NCBI RefSeq assembly: GCF_031085175.1
Contig: NZ_JAVHUY010000021.1
Location: 1 to 64,000 of the forward strand
Reading direction: 5' to 3'
Origin: Phytohabitans maris
Lineage (GTDB): Bacteria > Actinomycetota > Actinomycetes > Mycobacteriales > Micromonosporaceae
DNA: 64,000 bases
Numbering within the stretch: the stretch's first letter is position 1; every line of letters begins with the position of its first letter. Shown here piece after piece: positions 36,927 through 44,403 of the stretch. The notes below the pieces were generated by a model. The model was not told the DNA's origin and did not search any database. It worked only from the letters and a program-made list of their open reading frames with translations. The translations under genes were made by a program, and so were the position numbers.

Positions 36927-37766
36927 GTGCTGACGGTGCCCGTGCGGCAGCTCGGCGAGACCGAGCGCGGTGCGGTCGAGCGACTTCTCGACCTCGATCC
37001 GTTCGGTGCTGCCCAGGTCGCGGAGCGGGTCGCCGCGCACGGGCTCTCCTGGTGGCGGGCCGACGGCCGGATCTTCGGATACGGCTCGCGCCGGCACCTC
37101 GAGGCTCTGTGCTGGTTCGGTGGCCATCTGACGCCCGTGCTGGCCACGCCGGCGGCGGTCTCCGCCTTCGCCGAGCTGATCCTCTCCGAAGACCGCGGCT
37201 GCTCCTCGATCGTGGGGCGGGCCGACGCGGTGCTCGGCCTCTGGGAGCACCTCGGGCCACACTGGGGGCCGGCCCGCGACGTCCGGCCCTACCAGCCGCT
37301 GCTGGTCGCCGACGCGCCGCCCGCGATCCCGGCCGACCCCGGCGTGCGGCTGGTCCGCCCCGACGAGGTCGACCTGCTGTTTCCGGCTGCCGTCGCGATG
37401 TACACCGAGGAGGTCGGCGTCTCGCCGCTGGCCGACGACGGGGGCCGCGGCTACCGGCGCAGGATCGCCGACCTGGTGCGCGCCCGCCGGGCGTACGTCC
37501 GGGTCGTGGGTGGCAAGGTCATCTTCAAGGCCGAGCTCGCGGTCGTCACCCGGCACACCGCGCAGGTCCAGGGCGTCTGGGTGGCACCGGAGTGGCGCGG
37601 CCGCGGCCTGGCCGGCCCGGCGATGGCGGCCGTGGTGCGCGACGCGCTGCGACGGGCGGCGCCGACCGTGAGCCTGTACGTCAACGGCCACAACGACCGC
37701 GCCCGCCGCGTCTACGCCAGGTGCGGCTTCCGCCCGGCCGGCGAGTTCGCCACCGTCCTCTTCTAG
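36927..37766 (+). CDS. GNAT family N-acetyltransferase with N-terminal DUF4081-like domain
   Basis: A 279-residue protein. Residues 1-130 match the DUF4081-type domain that precedes some actinobacterial GNAT domains. The acetyltransferase lies at about 140-278, with the acetyl-CoA loop VQGVWVAPEWRGRGLAGPAMAAVV and the C-terminal SLYVNGHNDRARRVYARCGFR. The acceptor is unknown. Family members often follow ispG directly; here 6.5 kb of exporter, padR and galactanase genes intervene. The GTG start at 36927 lacks a clear ribosome binding site. Confidence 0.85.
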   Translation: MLTVPVRQLGETERGAVERLLDLDPFGAAQVAERVAAHGLSWWRADGRIFGYGSRRHLEALCWFGGHLTPVLATPAAVSAFAELILSEDRGCSSIVGRADAVLGLWEHLGPHWGPARDVRPYQPLLVADAPPAIPADPGVRLVRPDEVDLLFPAAVAMYTEEVGVSPLADDGGRGYRRRIADLVRARRAYVRVVGGKVIFKAELAVVTRHTAQVQGVWVAPEWRGRGLAGPAMAAVVRDALRRAAPTVSLYVNGHNDRARRVYARCGFRPAGEFATVLF

Positions 37767-37867
37767 CCCGCGCGGGCCGGGCCCGGCGCCCCGCGCAACG
37801 GTCCGGACCACCGCGGACGTCGCGGTAGCTCAAGATCTTTGTCTCGCAATTGATCGTCTGCGCCCAC

Positions 37868-37887
37868 CTGGGCGGCTTACCGCCCAG
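37868..37887. terminator. Small hairpin after the GNAT gene
   Basis: CTGGGCGG (37868-37875) pairs with 37880-37887 around CTTA. It could end GNAT transcription or lie in the leader of the next gene. Confidence 0.4.
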
Positions 37888-37971
37888 TATCTGGGAGAGT
37901 GGTAGGCGTTTTCAGCAAGGATCCGGCACTCTCCGCTCCTGCTTGCCTACGCTACGTAACGACCGACCGCG

Positions 37972-38535
37972 ATGCAGGTTACGGCCAGTGGGGTGAGCAC
38001 CGCGATGGGGCGGATCGTGAAGCAGGTCTCCGAGGGGACCACGAAGTATTACTGGTACCCGGGTGACAAGAAGGAGTGGATCCGCGCGGCCGTGGCGGTC
38101 GGGGTCGGCTTGGCGGCGTTCGGCCTGCTGATGCTCTTCGTCCGGGACGTCCTGCTGGCGACCGTGGTGGGCACCTCGGTCACGGCCGTGGTCGCCGGCG
38201 CCAACTTCGGCCGCCGCGACGCGCGCGCCCTGGCCGGCTTTCCCGACCTGAGCGACCGGGCCGCCCGGCGTGCCGTAGCGGGGCAAGCGGGGAAGGCGGT
38301 GTGGCGGGGGTTCGCGCACGGCCTGGGCGGCGCGGCGGCGGCCGTGCTGATCCTGAACCTCCCGCACCGCGGCATCATCGCCGACTGGGTGCTGCCGGTG
38401 GTGCCGGCGGTCGCCGGGGCGCTGGCCCATCAGGCCGGCATGCTCTACGAGCAGCTGACCGCCTCGGCCTCGACGGCCGGTCCGGCGGCGTCGGCGCCGG
38501 CCGCCCCCACGCCGGAGCCCGCGCTCTCGAAGTAG
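37972..38535 (+). CDS. Membrane protein of unknown function
   Basis: The frame has 187 residues from ATG 37972; GTG 37993 or ATG 38005 are alternative starts and none has a clear ribosome binding site. After a conserved-looking leader (IVKQVSEGTTKYYWYPGDKKEWIRA), hydrophobic segments lie at about 40-58 and 60-75, with two more at 120-138 and 140-158. The C-terminus is Ala/Pro-rich. I recognise no function. It stands alone between the GNAT gene and the MarR-controlled exporter. Confidence 0.65.
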   Translation: MQVTASGVSTAMGRIVKQVSEGTTKYYWYPGDKKEWIRAAVAVGVGLAAFGLLMLFVRDVLLATVVGTSVTAVVAGANFGRRDARALAGFPDLSDRAARRAVAGQAGKAVWRGFAHGLGGAAAAVLILNLPHRGIIADWVLPVVPAVAGALAHQAGMLYEQLTASASTAGPAASAPAAPTPEPALSK

Positions 38536-38569
38536 GTGGGCCACCTCGTGTGGCATGTCACATGACGGC

Positions 38570-38596
38570 AAATTACCTCGGTGTCCGAGGTAGTTT
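38570..38596. promoter_or_regulatory. Putative MarR operator, TACCTCGG-TGT-CCGAGGTA
   Basis: TACCTCGG (38574-38581) and CCGAGGTA (38585-38592) are perfect inverted repeats, extended by near-complementary AAAT and GTTT flanks. The site lies 7 bp upstream of the marR start, which suits repression of the whole marR-ABC operon by its own product. Confidence 0.75.
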
Positions 38597-38602
38597 GGAG
38601 CG

Positions 38603-39052
38603 GTGGATACCGCAGTCGCGAGCGAGCTGACGCGGGTGCTCGCCGGCATGCGGCGGGTCGTGCGCCGGCGCCTTGCCGCGTCCCGGCCGCCCCGGCTGCC
38701 GGCCGCACAGATCGAGCTGCTGATCGCGGTCGAGGAAGAGCCGGGCATCGGCGTCGCGGCCGCCGCCCGCGTGCTGCACCTCGCGGACAACTCGGTGAGC
38801 GGCCTGGTCAACGTCCTGGTGGACGCCGGTTACCTCGCCCGCGAGACCGACCCGGCCGACCGGCGCGCCGCCCGGCTCTTCCTCACCCCCGCCGCCAGCG
38901 ACCGCCTCACCGGGTGGCGGGTGGCGCGGGCCGAGCTGGTCGGTCGGGCGCTTGAGCGGCTCGACGAGGCCGACCGGGAGACGGTGGCGGCCGCGCTGCC
39001 CGCGCTGCGGCGGCTGCTGGATCAGATGCGTGACGAGGAGGAGCCGGCATGA
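38603..39052 (+). CDS. MarR family transcriptional regulator
   Basis: A 149-residue winged-helix regulator. The DNA-binding part is GIGVAAAARVLHLADNSVSGLVNVLVDAGYLARETDPADRRAARLFLT, with the D-x-R-D/A-x-R wing loop as DPADRRAARL. The C-terminal helix carries the dimer interface (ERLDEADRETVAAALPALRRLL). The GTG start at 38603 lies seven bases after a palindromic operator. Its stop overlaps the ATG of the ABC ATPase gene (ATGA), making a three-gene drug-exporter operon under self-control. Confidence 0.9.
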   Translation: MDTAVASELTRVLAGMRRVVRRRLAASRPPRLPAAQIELLIAVEEEPGIGVAAAARVLHLADNSVSGLVNVLVDAGYLARETDPADRRAARLFLTPAASDRLTGWRVARAELVGRALERLDEADRETVAAALPALRRLLDQMRDEEEPA

Positions 39053-39831
39053 CTTCGGCGGTCAGCGTTCGCGGCCTGCGGTACGCGTTCGGCGACACGG
39101 TGGCGGTCGACGGCATCGACCTCGACGTCGAGCCGGGCGAGATCTTCGGGTTGCTCGGCCCCAACGGGGCTGGCAAGACGACCACCATCCGCTCGATCAC
39201 CACGCTCCTGCCGGTGCCCCGCGACACCGTGTCGGTCTTCGGCCTCGACGTGCGGCGCCGGCGGATCGCGGTGCGCCGCCTGATCGGATACGTGCCGCAG
39301 ATGCTCTCCGCCGACGGGGCGTTGACCGGCCGGGAAAACGTGAGCCTCTTCGCCCGGCTCTACGACGTGCCCCGCCGCGAGCGGGCCACCCGCGTCGACG
39401 AGGCGATCGCCGCGATGGGGCTGACCGAGGCGGCCGGCCGGGTCGCCCGCACGTACTCGGGTGGCATGATCCGCCGCCTCGAGCTGGCGCAGGCGCTCGT
39501 GAGCTCGCCGCGGCTGCTCGTGCTCGACGAGCCCACGATCGGCCTCGACCCGGTCGCGCGGGCCGGTGTGTGGGAGCGGATCGCCCAGGTCCGCCGCGAG
39601 ACGGGCATGACGGTGCTGGTCACCACCCACTACATGGACGAGGCCGAGCACTCCTGCGACCGCGTCGCGCTCATGCACCGCGGCCGCGTCCGGGCCGTGG
39701 GCAGCCCGGCCGAGCTGATCGCCAGCCTGGACGCCGCCGGCCCGGCCAGCCTCGACGAGGTCTTCAAGGTGTACGCCGGGGACGACTGGGACGAGGAGAC
39801 GAAGGGACTACGCAATGTCCGCCAGACTTGA
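39049..39831 (+). CDS. ABC exporter ATP-binding protein, DrrA-like
   Basis: ATPase of a two-component ABC-2 type exporter, 260 residues. Walker A GPNGAGKTTT, Q-loop GYVPQM, signature YSGGMIRRLELAQAL, Walker B LLVLDEPTIGLD and H-loop TTHYMDEAE are all intact. The C-terminal extension (SLDEVFKVYAGDDWDEE) is typical of DrrA-like daunorubicin-resistance subunits. It starts inside the marR stop and overlaps the permease start by 17 bp. The drug or lipid exported is not predictable. Confidence 0.93.
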   Translation: MTSAVSVRGLRYAFGDTVAVDGIDLDVEPGEIFGLLGPNGAGKTTTIRSITTLLPVPRDTVSVFGLDVRRRRIAVRRLIGYVPQMLSADGALTGRENVSLFARLYDVPRRERATRVDEAIAAMGLTEAAGRVARTYSGGMIRRLELAQALVSSPRLLVLDEPTIGLDPVARAGVWERIAQVRRETGMTVLVTTHYMDEAEHSCDRVALMHRGRVRAVGSPAELIASLDAAGPASLDEVFKVYAGDDWDEETKGLRNVRQT

Positions 39832-40633
39832 CGCACTGCCGCTCGGCTCGGTTGACGGCTGGGGCGCCAGCCTCCGTGCGCTGCCCGGCCGGGTCGGCAC
39901 GATGTGCCTGGTCGAGCTGCAAAAGATCCGGCGTGACCGGACCGAGCTGCTCTTCCGGGCGGTGCAGCCGGTGCTGTGGCTGCTGGTCTTCGGCGTCACG
40001 TTCACGAAGATCAAGGCCATCCCGACCGGCGGCGTGCCCTACCTGGACTACCTGACGCCCGGTGTGATCGCCCAGTCCGCGCTGTTTGTCTCGATCTTCT
40101 ACGGCATCCAGATCATCTGGGACCGCGACGCCGGCATCCTCGCCAAGCTGATGGTCACGCCGACTCCGCGGGCGGCGCTGGTGACCGGCAAGGCCTTCGC
40201 GGCGGGCATGCGGGCGCTGAGCCAGGTGGTGGTCGTGCTGGTGCTCTCCGCCCTGCTCGGCGTGTCGCTGACGACAAACCCGCTACGGCTGCTGGGTGTC
40301 GTGGCGGCGGTGCTGCTCGGCTCGGCGTTCTTCTGCTGCCTGTCCATCATCATCGCCGGCCTGGTGCTCTCCCGGGACCGCATGCTCGGCATCGGCCAGG
40401 CCATCATGATGCCGCTCTTCTTCGCCTCGAACGCCCTCTACCCGGTCGCCATCATGCCCGGCTGGCTCCAGGCGATCAATCACGCCAACCCGCTCAGCTA
40501 CCAGGTCGAGGCCCTGCGCGGCCTGCTCATCGGCTCACCCGCCCGCCTCTGGCTCGACTACGCGGTGCTGCTCGGCGCCGCCGTCGCGGCGATCGCGGTA
40601 GCCAGCGCCCTCTTGACCCGCCTGGCAAAGTAA
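39815..40633 (+). CDS. ABC-2 type permease, DrrB-like
   Basis: A 272-residue membrane subunit with six predicted TM helices (starting LLFRAVQPVLWLLVFGVTF). It carries the ABC-2 signature region ANPLSYQVEALRGLLIG near the C-terminus. It starts at ATG 39815, 17 bp inside the ATPase gene, indicating tight coupling. It pairs with the upstream DrrA-like ATPase. A nested inverted repeat immediately after the stop probably ends the operon. Confidence 0.92.
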   Translation: MSARLDALPLGSVDGWGASLRALPGRVGTMCLVELQKIRRDRTELLFRAVQPVLWLLVFGVTFTKIKAIPTGGVPYLDYLTPGVIAQSALFVSIFYGIQIIWDRDAGILAKLMVTPTPRAALVTGKAFAAGMRALSQVVVVLVLSALLGVSLTTNPLRLLGVVAAVLLGSAFFCCLSIIIAGLVLSRDRMLGIGQAIMMPLFFASNALYPVAIMPGWLQAINHANPLSYQVEALRGLLIGSPARLWLDYAVLLGAAVAAIAVASALLTRLAK

Positions 40634-40742
40634 CCCTGCTCTTCCCTCCCTTCCGCCCCGGCCCTACCGCGTTGATCAGGGAGTTGGTGGGCGTGTCGGT
40701 CGGCGTGTCCCCGCATGAGCTCCCTGATCGACTAGAGCAGGG
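40634..40742. repeat. Nested inverted repeats (terminator or dispersed element)
   Basis: CCCTGCTC (40634-40641) pairs with 40735-40742. Inside it, GTTGATCAGGGAG (40671-40683) pairs with 40720-40732 with one G-T pair. GTTGATCAGGGA recurs at 21282-21293, beyond the MBL-Rieske gene. The element abuts the permease stop. The rest of the gap to 41009 is G-rich with GGCGGGCGTGCC-like repeats and no gene. Confidence 0.6.
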
Positions 40743-41009
40743 CCGCACGCGGTCGAGCGGATCTGGATGATGCGACCGGCCGGCGGCGGTGGGCGGGCGG
40801 GTTGGCGGCGGCGGGCGTGCCACGGCGGTGGACGTGCGGGCGTACCGAGTTGCGCGCGGGTGGAAGGCGAGCGGGCGTGCCGCGGCGGCGGGCGTGTGGA
40901 CGGCGGTGGGCGGGGTGCCGCAGTAGCGAGCGTGTGAGGGCGAGCAGGCGCGCGGCGCGGTGCGCGTGTGAGGGCGGGCGTGCCGGAGGCAGGGTGAGCC
41001 GCCTGGGGG

Positions 41010-41438
41010 TCAGGGGGTCTTGGCGGCCGCTCTCGTCCTGGTCCGGGGTGCCGTGGCGATCGGGCGGAGCACGCGGGTGAGCTTTGCCGACAGGTCGTCC
41101 AGCGAGTCGTAGAAGATCACCTTGTCGCGGTCGTGGGCCTGGTGGATCGGGGTGCCGCGCTCGGCGACCAGCACGACCCTCCGGTTGAGCGCCTGTGCCA
41201 GCCCCACCTCGTAGTAGCAGCTCGGCCGCTCCAGCGTCAGGTCGGCCAGCACGACCCGGGCGCGCCGCAGGTCGCGGCGGGCGTGCTCCAAGTCGAACGG
41301 CACGTCGGCGTGCTGCCGGTCGGCGGGCAGCAGCGTCGCCAGCCCAAGCGCGGCGGCGGCCTCCTCGATGGTGGCGCGGCGGCGCTCGTACGCCGGGTCG
41401 GACCCTACGGGCATGATCACGTAGACCACGGGTGTCAC
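41010..41438 (-). CDS. Nucleoside 2-deoxyribosyltransferase/TIR-like fold protein
   Basis: A 142-residue protein with a Rossmann-like fold resembling the nucleoside 2-deoxyribosyltransferase superfamily. Visible features are VYVIMPVGSDPAYERRR at the first strand and loop, DLEHARRDLRRARVVLADLT, and the diagnostic SCYYEVGLAQALNRRVVLV, in which the Glu corresponds to the catalytic residue of that superfamily. Related folds occur in conflict systems as NAD- or nucleotide-cleaving effectors or sensors. The C-terminus is a basic tail. It starts with GTG at 41438, overlapping the stop of the upstream membrane protein (GTGA), so the two form a cassette. Catalysis is not proven. Confidence 0.7.
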   Translation of the reverse strand: MTPVVYVIMPVGSDPAYERRRATIEEAAAALGLATLLPADRQHADVPFDLEHARRDLRRARVVLADLTLERPSCYYEVGLAQALNRRVVLVAERGTPIHQAHDRDKVIFYDSLDDLSAKLTRVLRPIATAPRTRTRAAAKTP

Positions 41439-42052
41439 GGTGTGCCCCCTCCGCCCGCGTCGGCGCCGGTGAACGGCGAGATCTGGTCGAACACGGCGTC
41501 GTGGCTGATCGCCGCGAACACCACCGTCACCACCAGGATCGTCGCGAAGAGCACCCGGAACGCCCTCGGAATGAAGTATTCAGCACCCGAGGAGCTCAGC
41601 GCCAACGTGTGACGCAGCCGCCCGGTCGGGACCTTGCTGACCGCCCGCTGCTGCTGTAAGTCGTCCCACTCCCGCTCGAACGGCCGGTAGGACCGGGCGG
41701 CGGACGGCCCGCTCGGCCCGTCGAAGACGATCAGCGGGGCCATCTCGTTGAGAATGCGGAACTTCGCCGCGTTGAGCGACTTGAAGTCGCTGATCTGCTG
41801 GATCCAGTACGTGCACAGCAGGATCGCCGCGACCGACAGCACCACGACCCCGCAGACGCCGACCAGCACATACGACGGGCGGGTCGTGGACCAGGTCAAC
41901 ACGGCCCCGATCGCGAGGAGGGTGGCGACCAGGATCGAGTAGTTCCACCGGTTCAACGCGAGCCGCCGGTCGGTCACCCGCTCCGTGGTCGCGTGGTAGA
42001 GGCGGAACTCCTCGAACGAGACCGGCTCCGGCGGCCCCGGCTGCTGCGTCAT
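41435..42052 (-). CDS. RipA-like membrane protein, partner of the NDT/TIR-like protein
   Basis: A 205-residue protein. After FEEFRLYHATTERVTDRRLALNRWNYS there are two adjacent TM segments (about 39-57 and 61-84). WIQQISDFKSLNAAKFRILNEM follows, a pattern like the RipA-type octameric membrane protein family, whose members have a cytoplasmic segment after a TM pair. A third TM lies near 164-182. The start at ATG 42052 sits at the head of the unit. Its stop overlaps the start of the NDT/TIR-like gene. The family call rests on pattern memory, not on a profile search. Confidence 0.6.
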   Translation of the reverse strand: MTQQPGPPEPVSFEEFRLYHATTERVTDRRLALNRWNYSILVATLLAIGAVLTWSTTRPSYVLVGVCGVVVLSVAAILLCTYWIQQISDFKSLNAAKFRILNEMAPLIVFDGPSGPSAARSYRPFEREWDDLQQQRAVSKVPTGRLRHTLALSSSGAEYFIPRAFRVLFATILVVTVVFAAISHDAVFDQISPFTGADAGGGGTP

Positions 42053-42114
42053 CGGCGACCCTCCCTGCGCACCGCGACCTTACCCGCCGGGTGTGACAGC
42101 GCAGGTCTCCCCGA

Positions 42115-42510
42115 TCACAGCGTCATGGTCTCGACGGCGAAGTCCCGGTAGCGGTCGGGGTGCATGGTCACGATGGGCTGGCCCGTGGCCAGCGCCCGCG
42201 TCGCCGCGTGGGCACCGGCCCAGTCGAGCGCCGGGCAGGCGGCGCGGACGTGGTCGAGCCCGCCGTCGCGGACGAACTCGCGCACCGCGACCGCGCCCGA
42301 AGGTGCGGAGGCGACGAGGTCGGCCACGTGCCCACCGATCGAACGGCGGGCGGTGGCGGCCTCGGACAGGCAGAGGGCCGGCACGTCCAGCGGTGGACCG
42401 CCATGGATCGCGTCGTGGATCAGCAGCGACATCTCGCGGCGCTCGTGCTCTCCGGCCGTGGCGGCGAGGCCGGCGACCAGCGCGAGGTCGTCCAGGATGT
42501 AGCCGGTCAC
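42115..42510 (-). CDS. PIN-like domain protein (possible toxin)
   Basis: A 131-residue frame from GTG 42510, which overlaps the stop of the preceding small gene (GTGA). VTGYILDDLALVAGL gives an N-terminal acidic pair. PALCLSEAATARRS supplies a mid-protein Glu. LDWAGAHAATRALATGQPIVTMHPDRYRDF resembles the last strands of a PIN domain. These are the expected placements for a PIN-type RNase, but the match is weak and no search was possible. It is the second gene of a two-gene unit, consistent with toxin-antitoxin order. Confidence 0.55.
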   Translation of the reverse strand: MTGYILDDLALVAGLAATAGEHERREMSLLIHDAIHGGPPLDVPALCLSEAATARRSIGGHVADLVASAPSGAVAVREFVRDGGLDHVRAACPALDWAGAHAATRALATGQPIVTMHPDRYRDFAVETMTL

Positions 42511-42806
42511 GACGGATCGGCCAGATAGGCGCCCAGCGCCTCCGCCGCGACGGCGAACAGGACCTGCCGGGGATCGCGCTCGTCGTCGACGCCGCGAAGG
42601 TCGTTCGCCGCGGCCTGGATCGCGGCTGCGACGGGCTTGGGCGAAGGGTAGCGCCCGGTCGTGTCGCGCACCCACGCGAGCGCCTCGGCCTGGGCGTGGA
42701 TGACGTCGACGCCCCGGCGGGCCGCCGCGTCGGGCACGCCGAAGATCTTGTCGATAAACGCGTGCAGCTCGCTGGGGTCCAATTTGGTGGGAATGAGAGC
42801 GGCCAT
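42507..42806 (-). CDS. Small protein upstream of the PIN-like gene (possible antitoxin)
   Basis: A 99-residue soluble protein starting at ATG 42806 (MAALIPTKLDPSELHAFIDKIFG), with alternating charged and hydrophobic helices and no classical ribbon-helix-helix or HTH that I can recognise. The four-base overlap with the PIN-like gene argues for a coupled function. Antitoxin is inferred from position only. Confidence 0.55.
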   Translation of the reverse strand: MAALIPTKLDPSELHAFIDKIFGVPDAAARRGVDVIHAQAEALAWVRDTTGRYPSPKPVAAAIQAAANDLRGVDDERDPRQVLFAVAAEALGAYLADPS

Positions 42807-42886
42807 GAGGGGAGGGTACGACCGGAGTAGGACAGGCGCAGCCCCGTAAACGCCGATCAAGGGATGGGGTGTACAGGTTACCGATG

Positions 42887-42909
42887 GGGGTGCGTTTACC
42901 ACGCACCCC
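42887..42909. other. 9-bp hairpin upstream of the small-protein/PIN unit
   Basis: GGGGTGCGT (42887-42895) pairs with ACGCACCCC (42901-42909), loop TTACC. It is either a terminator for transcription entering from pcaR or a leader structure. From 42910 to 43145 there is no gene. A short GCGAGGCT tandem run lies at about 42970-43015. Confidence 0.45.
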
Positions 42910-43145
42910 TTGTCGACCAGCCGGCGCAGCCCTTTGGCGGTACGCGGACGGGGACTTCTCTCATCGGCTCCGCTGCGAGGCTGCGAGGCTGCGAGGGCTT
43001 CGAGGCTTCGAGCGGCTTGGACTTCATCCTTTCCCGAGCGCCCTTCGCGTACCTCCGCCAGGTGGCGTATTCACGTCCGATGCAATTTGCGCGCTGGCGG
43101 AGGCTGCCGCCGGGCGGCGACCGGGAGCACGGCGGCGGTCGCCGG

Positions 43146-43952
43146 TCAGCCCACGCGGTGCCGAGTCCGGCGCGGGTTGGCGATCCGCAGGTCCGCGTCG
43201 ATCCTCGCGACCGTGGCGAGCAGCTGGGGCAGCAGGTCGCGGCGGATCGACTCGACCGAGTTGCGGCTGGCGTGCACCGAGACGTTGGCCGCACCGATCA
43301 CCGCGCCGCCGCGGTCGCGGATCGGGGCCGCCACCGAGCGCAGCCCCTCCTCCAGCTCCTGGTCGACGATCGCGTACCCCTGGGCGCGCACCTTGCGCAG
43401 CTCGGTGCGGAGCGCCGCCGGAGTGGCGACCGTACGGGCCGTGAGGCGGGACAGCTTCACCCGGTCGAGGTACGCCTCCAGCTCGTCGTCGGGGAGCCCG
43501 GCCAGCAGCACTCGACCCATGGACGTGGCGTACGCGGGGAAGCGGGTGCCGACGTTGATCGCGACGGTCATGATCCGTGAGGTGGGGACGCGGGCCACGT
43601 ACACCACGTCGTCGCCGTCGAGCACGCACACCGACGACGACTCGTGCACCTGGGCCACCAGCCGTTCCAGGTGTGGCTCGGCCACCTCCGGCAGCGACAG
43701 CGCGGACAGGAACGCGTAGCCGAGCTCCAGCACCCGCGGCGTGAGGCTGAACATGCGGCCGTCGGTGCGCACGTACCCCAGGTCGGCGAGGGTCAACAGG
43801 AAGCGGCGGGCGGCGGCGCGGGTGAGGTCGCAGATGCGGGCCACCTCGCTGAGCGTCAGCTCAGGATGGTCGGCGTCGAACGCGCGGATGACGGCAAGCC
43901 CACGCTCCAGCGACTGCACAAAATGAGCCTCCCGCCCCACCTCGTCAGTCAT
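43146..43952 (-). CDS. pcaR: IclR family regulator of protocatechuate catabolism
   Basis: A 268-residue IclR-type regulator. The HTH lies at about residues 12-65 (VQSLERGLAVIRAFDADHPELTLSEVARICDLTRAAARRFLLTLADLGYV). The effector domain follows, with RIMTVAINVGTRFPAYATSMGRVLLAGL and GYAIVDQELEEGLRSVAAPI, close to the PcaR/PcaU/PobR subfamily. The ATG at 43952 follows GGGGAGGAAG and overlaps pcaC by 8 bp. Being the last gene of the pca operon it regulates, its level should follow operon activity. The likely operator lies at 49629-49643. Confidence 0.88.
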   Translation of the reverse strand: MTDEVGREAHFVQSLERGLAVIRAFDADHPELTLSEVARICDLTRAAARRFLLTLADLGYVRTDGRMFSLTPRVLELGYAFLSALSLPEVAEPHLERLVAQVHESSSVCVLDGDDVVYVARVPTSRIMTVAINVGTRFPAYATSMGRVLLAGLPDDELEAYLDRVKLSRLTARTVATPAALRTELRKVRAQGYAIVDQELEEGLRSVAAPIRDRGGAVIGAANVSVHASRNSVESIRRDLLPQLLATVARIDADLRIANPRRTRHRVG

Positions 43953-44403
43953 CCACTTCCTCCCCGTCGCGTGAACCTGCCGCGTCCCGTGAACCTGCCG
44001 CGTCGTGCGAGTCGGCCGTGTCGCGTGAACCGGCCGCGTCGAGCGAGTCGAGCACCCGCTGTGCCACCGCCATGGCGCTGTTCGCGGCCGGCACACCAGC
44101 GTAGACGGCGGTGTGCAGCAGCACCTCGCCGATCTCGTCAGGGCTGAGGCCGTTTCGGCGGGCGGCGCGCACGTGCATGGCCAGCTCCTCCTCGCACCGC
44201 AGGGCGGTCAGCACGGCGAGCGTGATGCAGCTGCGGGTCCGCCGGTCGAGGCCGTCGCGACCCCAGACCGAGCCCCACGCGTACCGGGTGATGAACTCCT
44301 GGAACGGCGCGGTCAGCGGCGTGGTCTTCGCGACCGCCCGGTCGACGTGCGCGTCGCCGAGCACCTCCCGCCGCACCGCCATGCCCCGGTCGTAGTCACT
44401 CAT
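43945..44403 (-). CDS. pcaC: 4-carboxymuconolactone decarboxylase
   Basis: Decarboxylates gamma-carboxymuconolactone to beta-ketoadipate enol-lactone. The CMD fold occupies residues 1-120: VAKTTPLTAPFQEFITRYAWGSVWGR, CITLAVLTALRCEEELAMHVRAARRNG and EIGEVLLHTAVYAGVPAANSAM. The last about 30 residues are a tandem low-complexity tail of (D)AAGSRD units, not part of the family domain. It is free-standing, not fused to PcaD as in PcaL of several actinobacteria. It overlaps pcaD and pcaR by 8 bp each. Confidence 0.92.
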   Translation of the reverse strand: MSDYDRGMAVRREVLGDAHVDRAVAKTTPLTAPFQEFITRYAWGSVWGRDGLDRRTRSCITLAVLTALRCEEELAMHVRAARRNGLSPDEIGEVLLHTAVYAGVPAANSAMAVAQRVLDSLDAAGSRDTADSHDAAGSRDAAGSRDGEEVDD

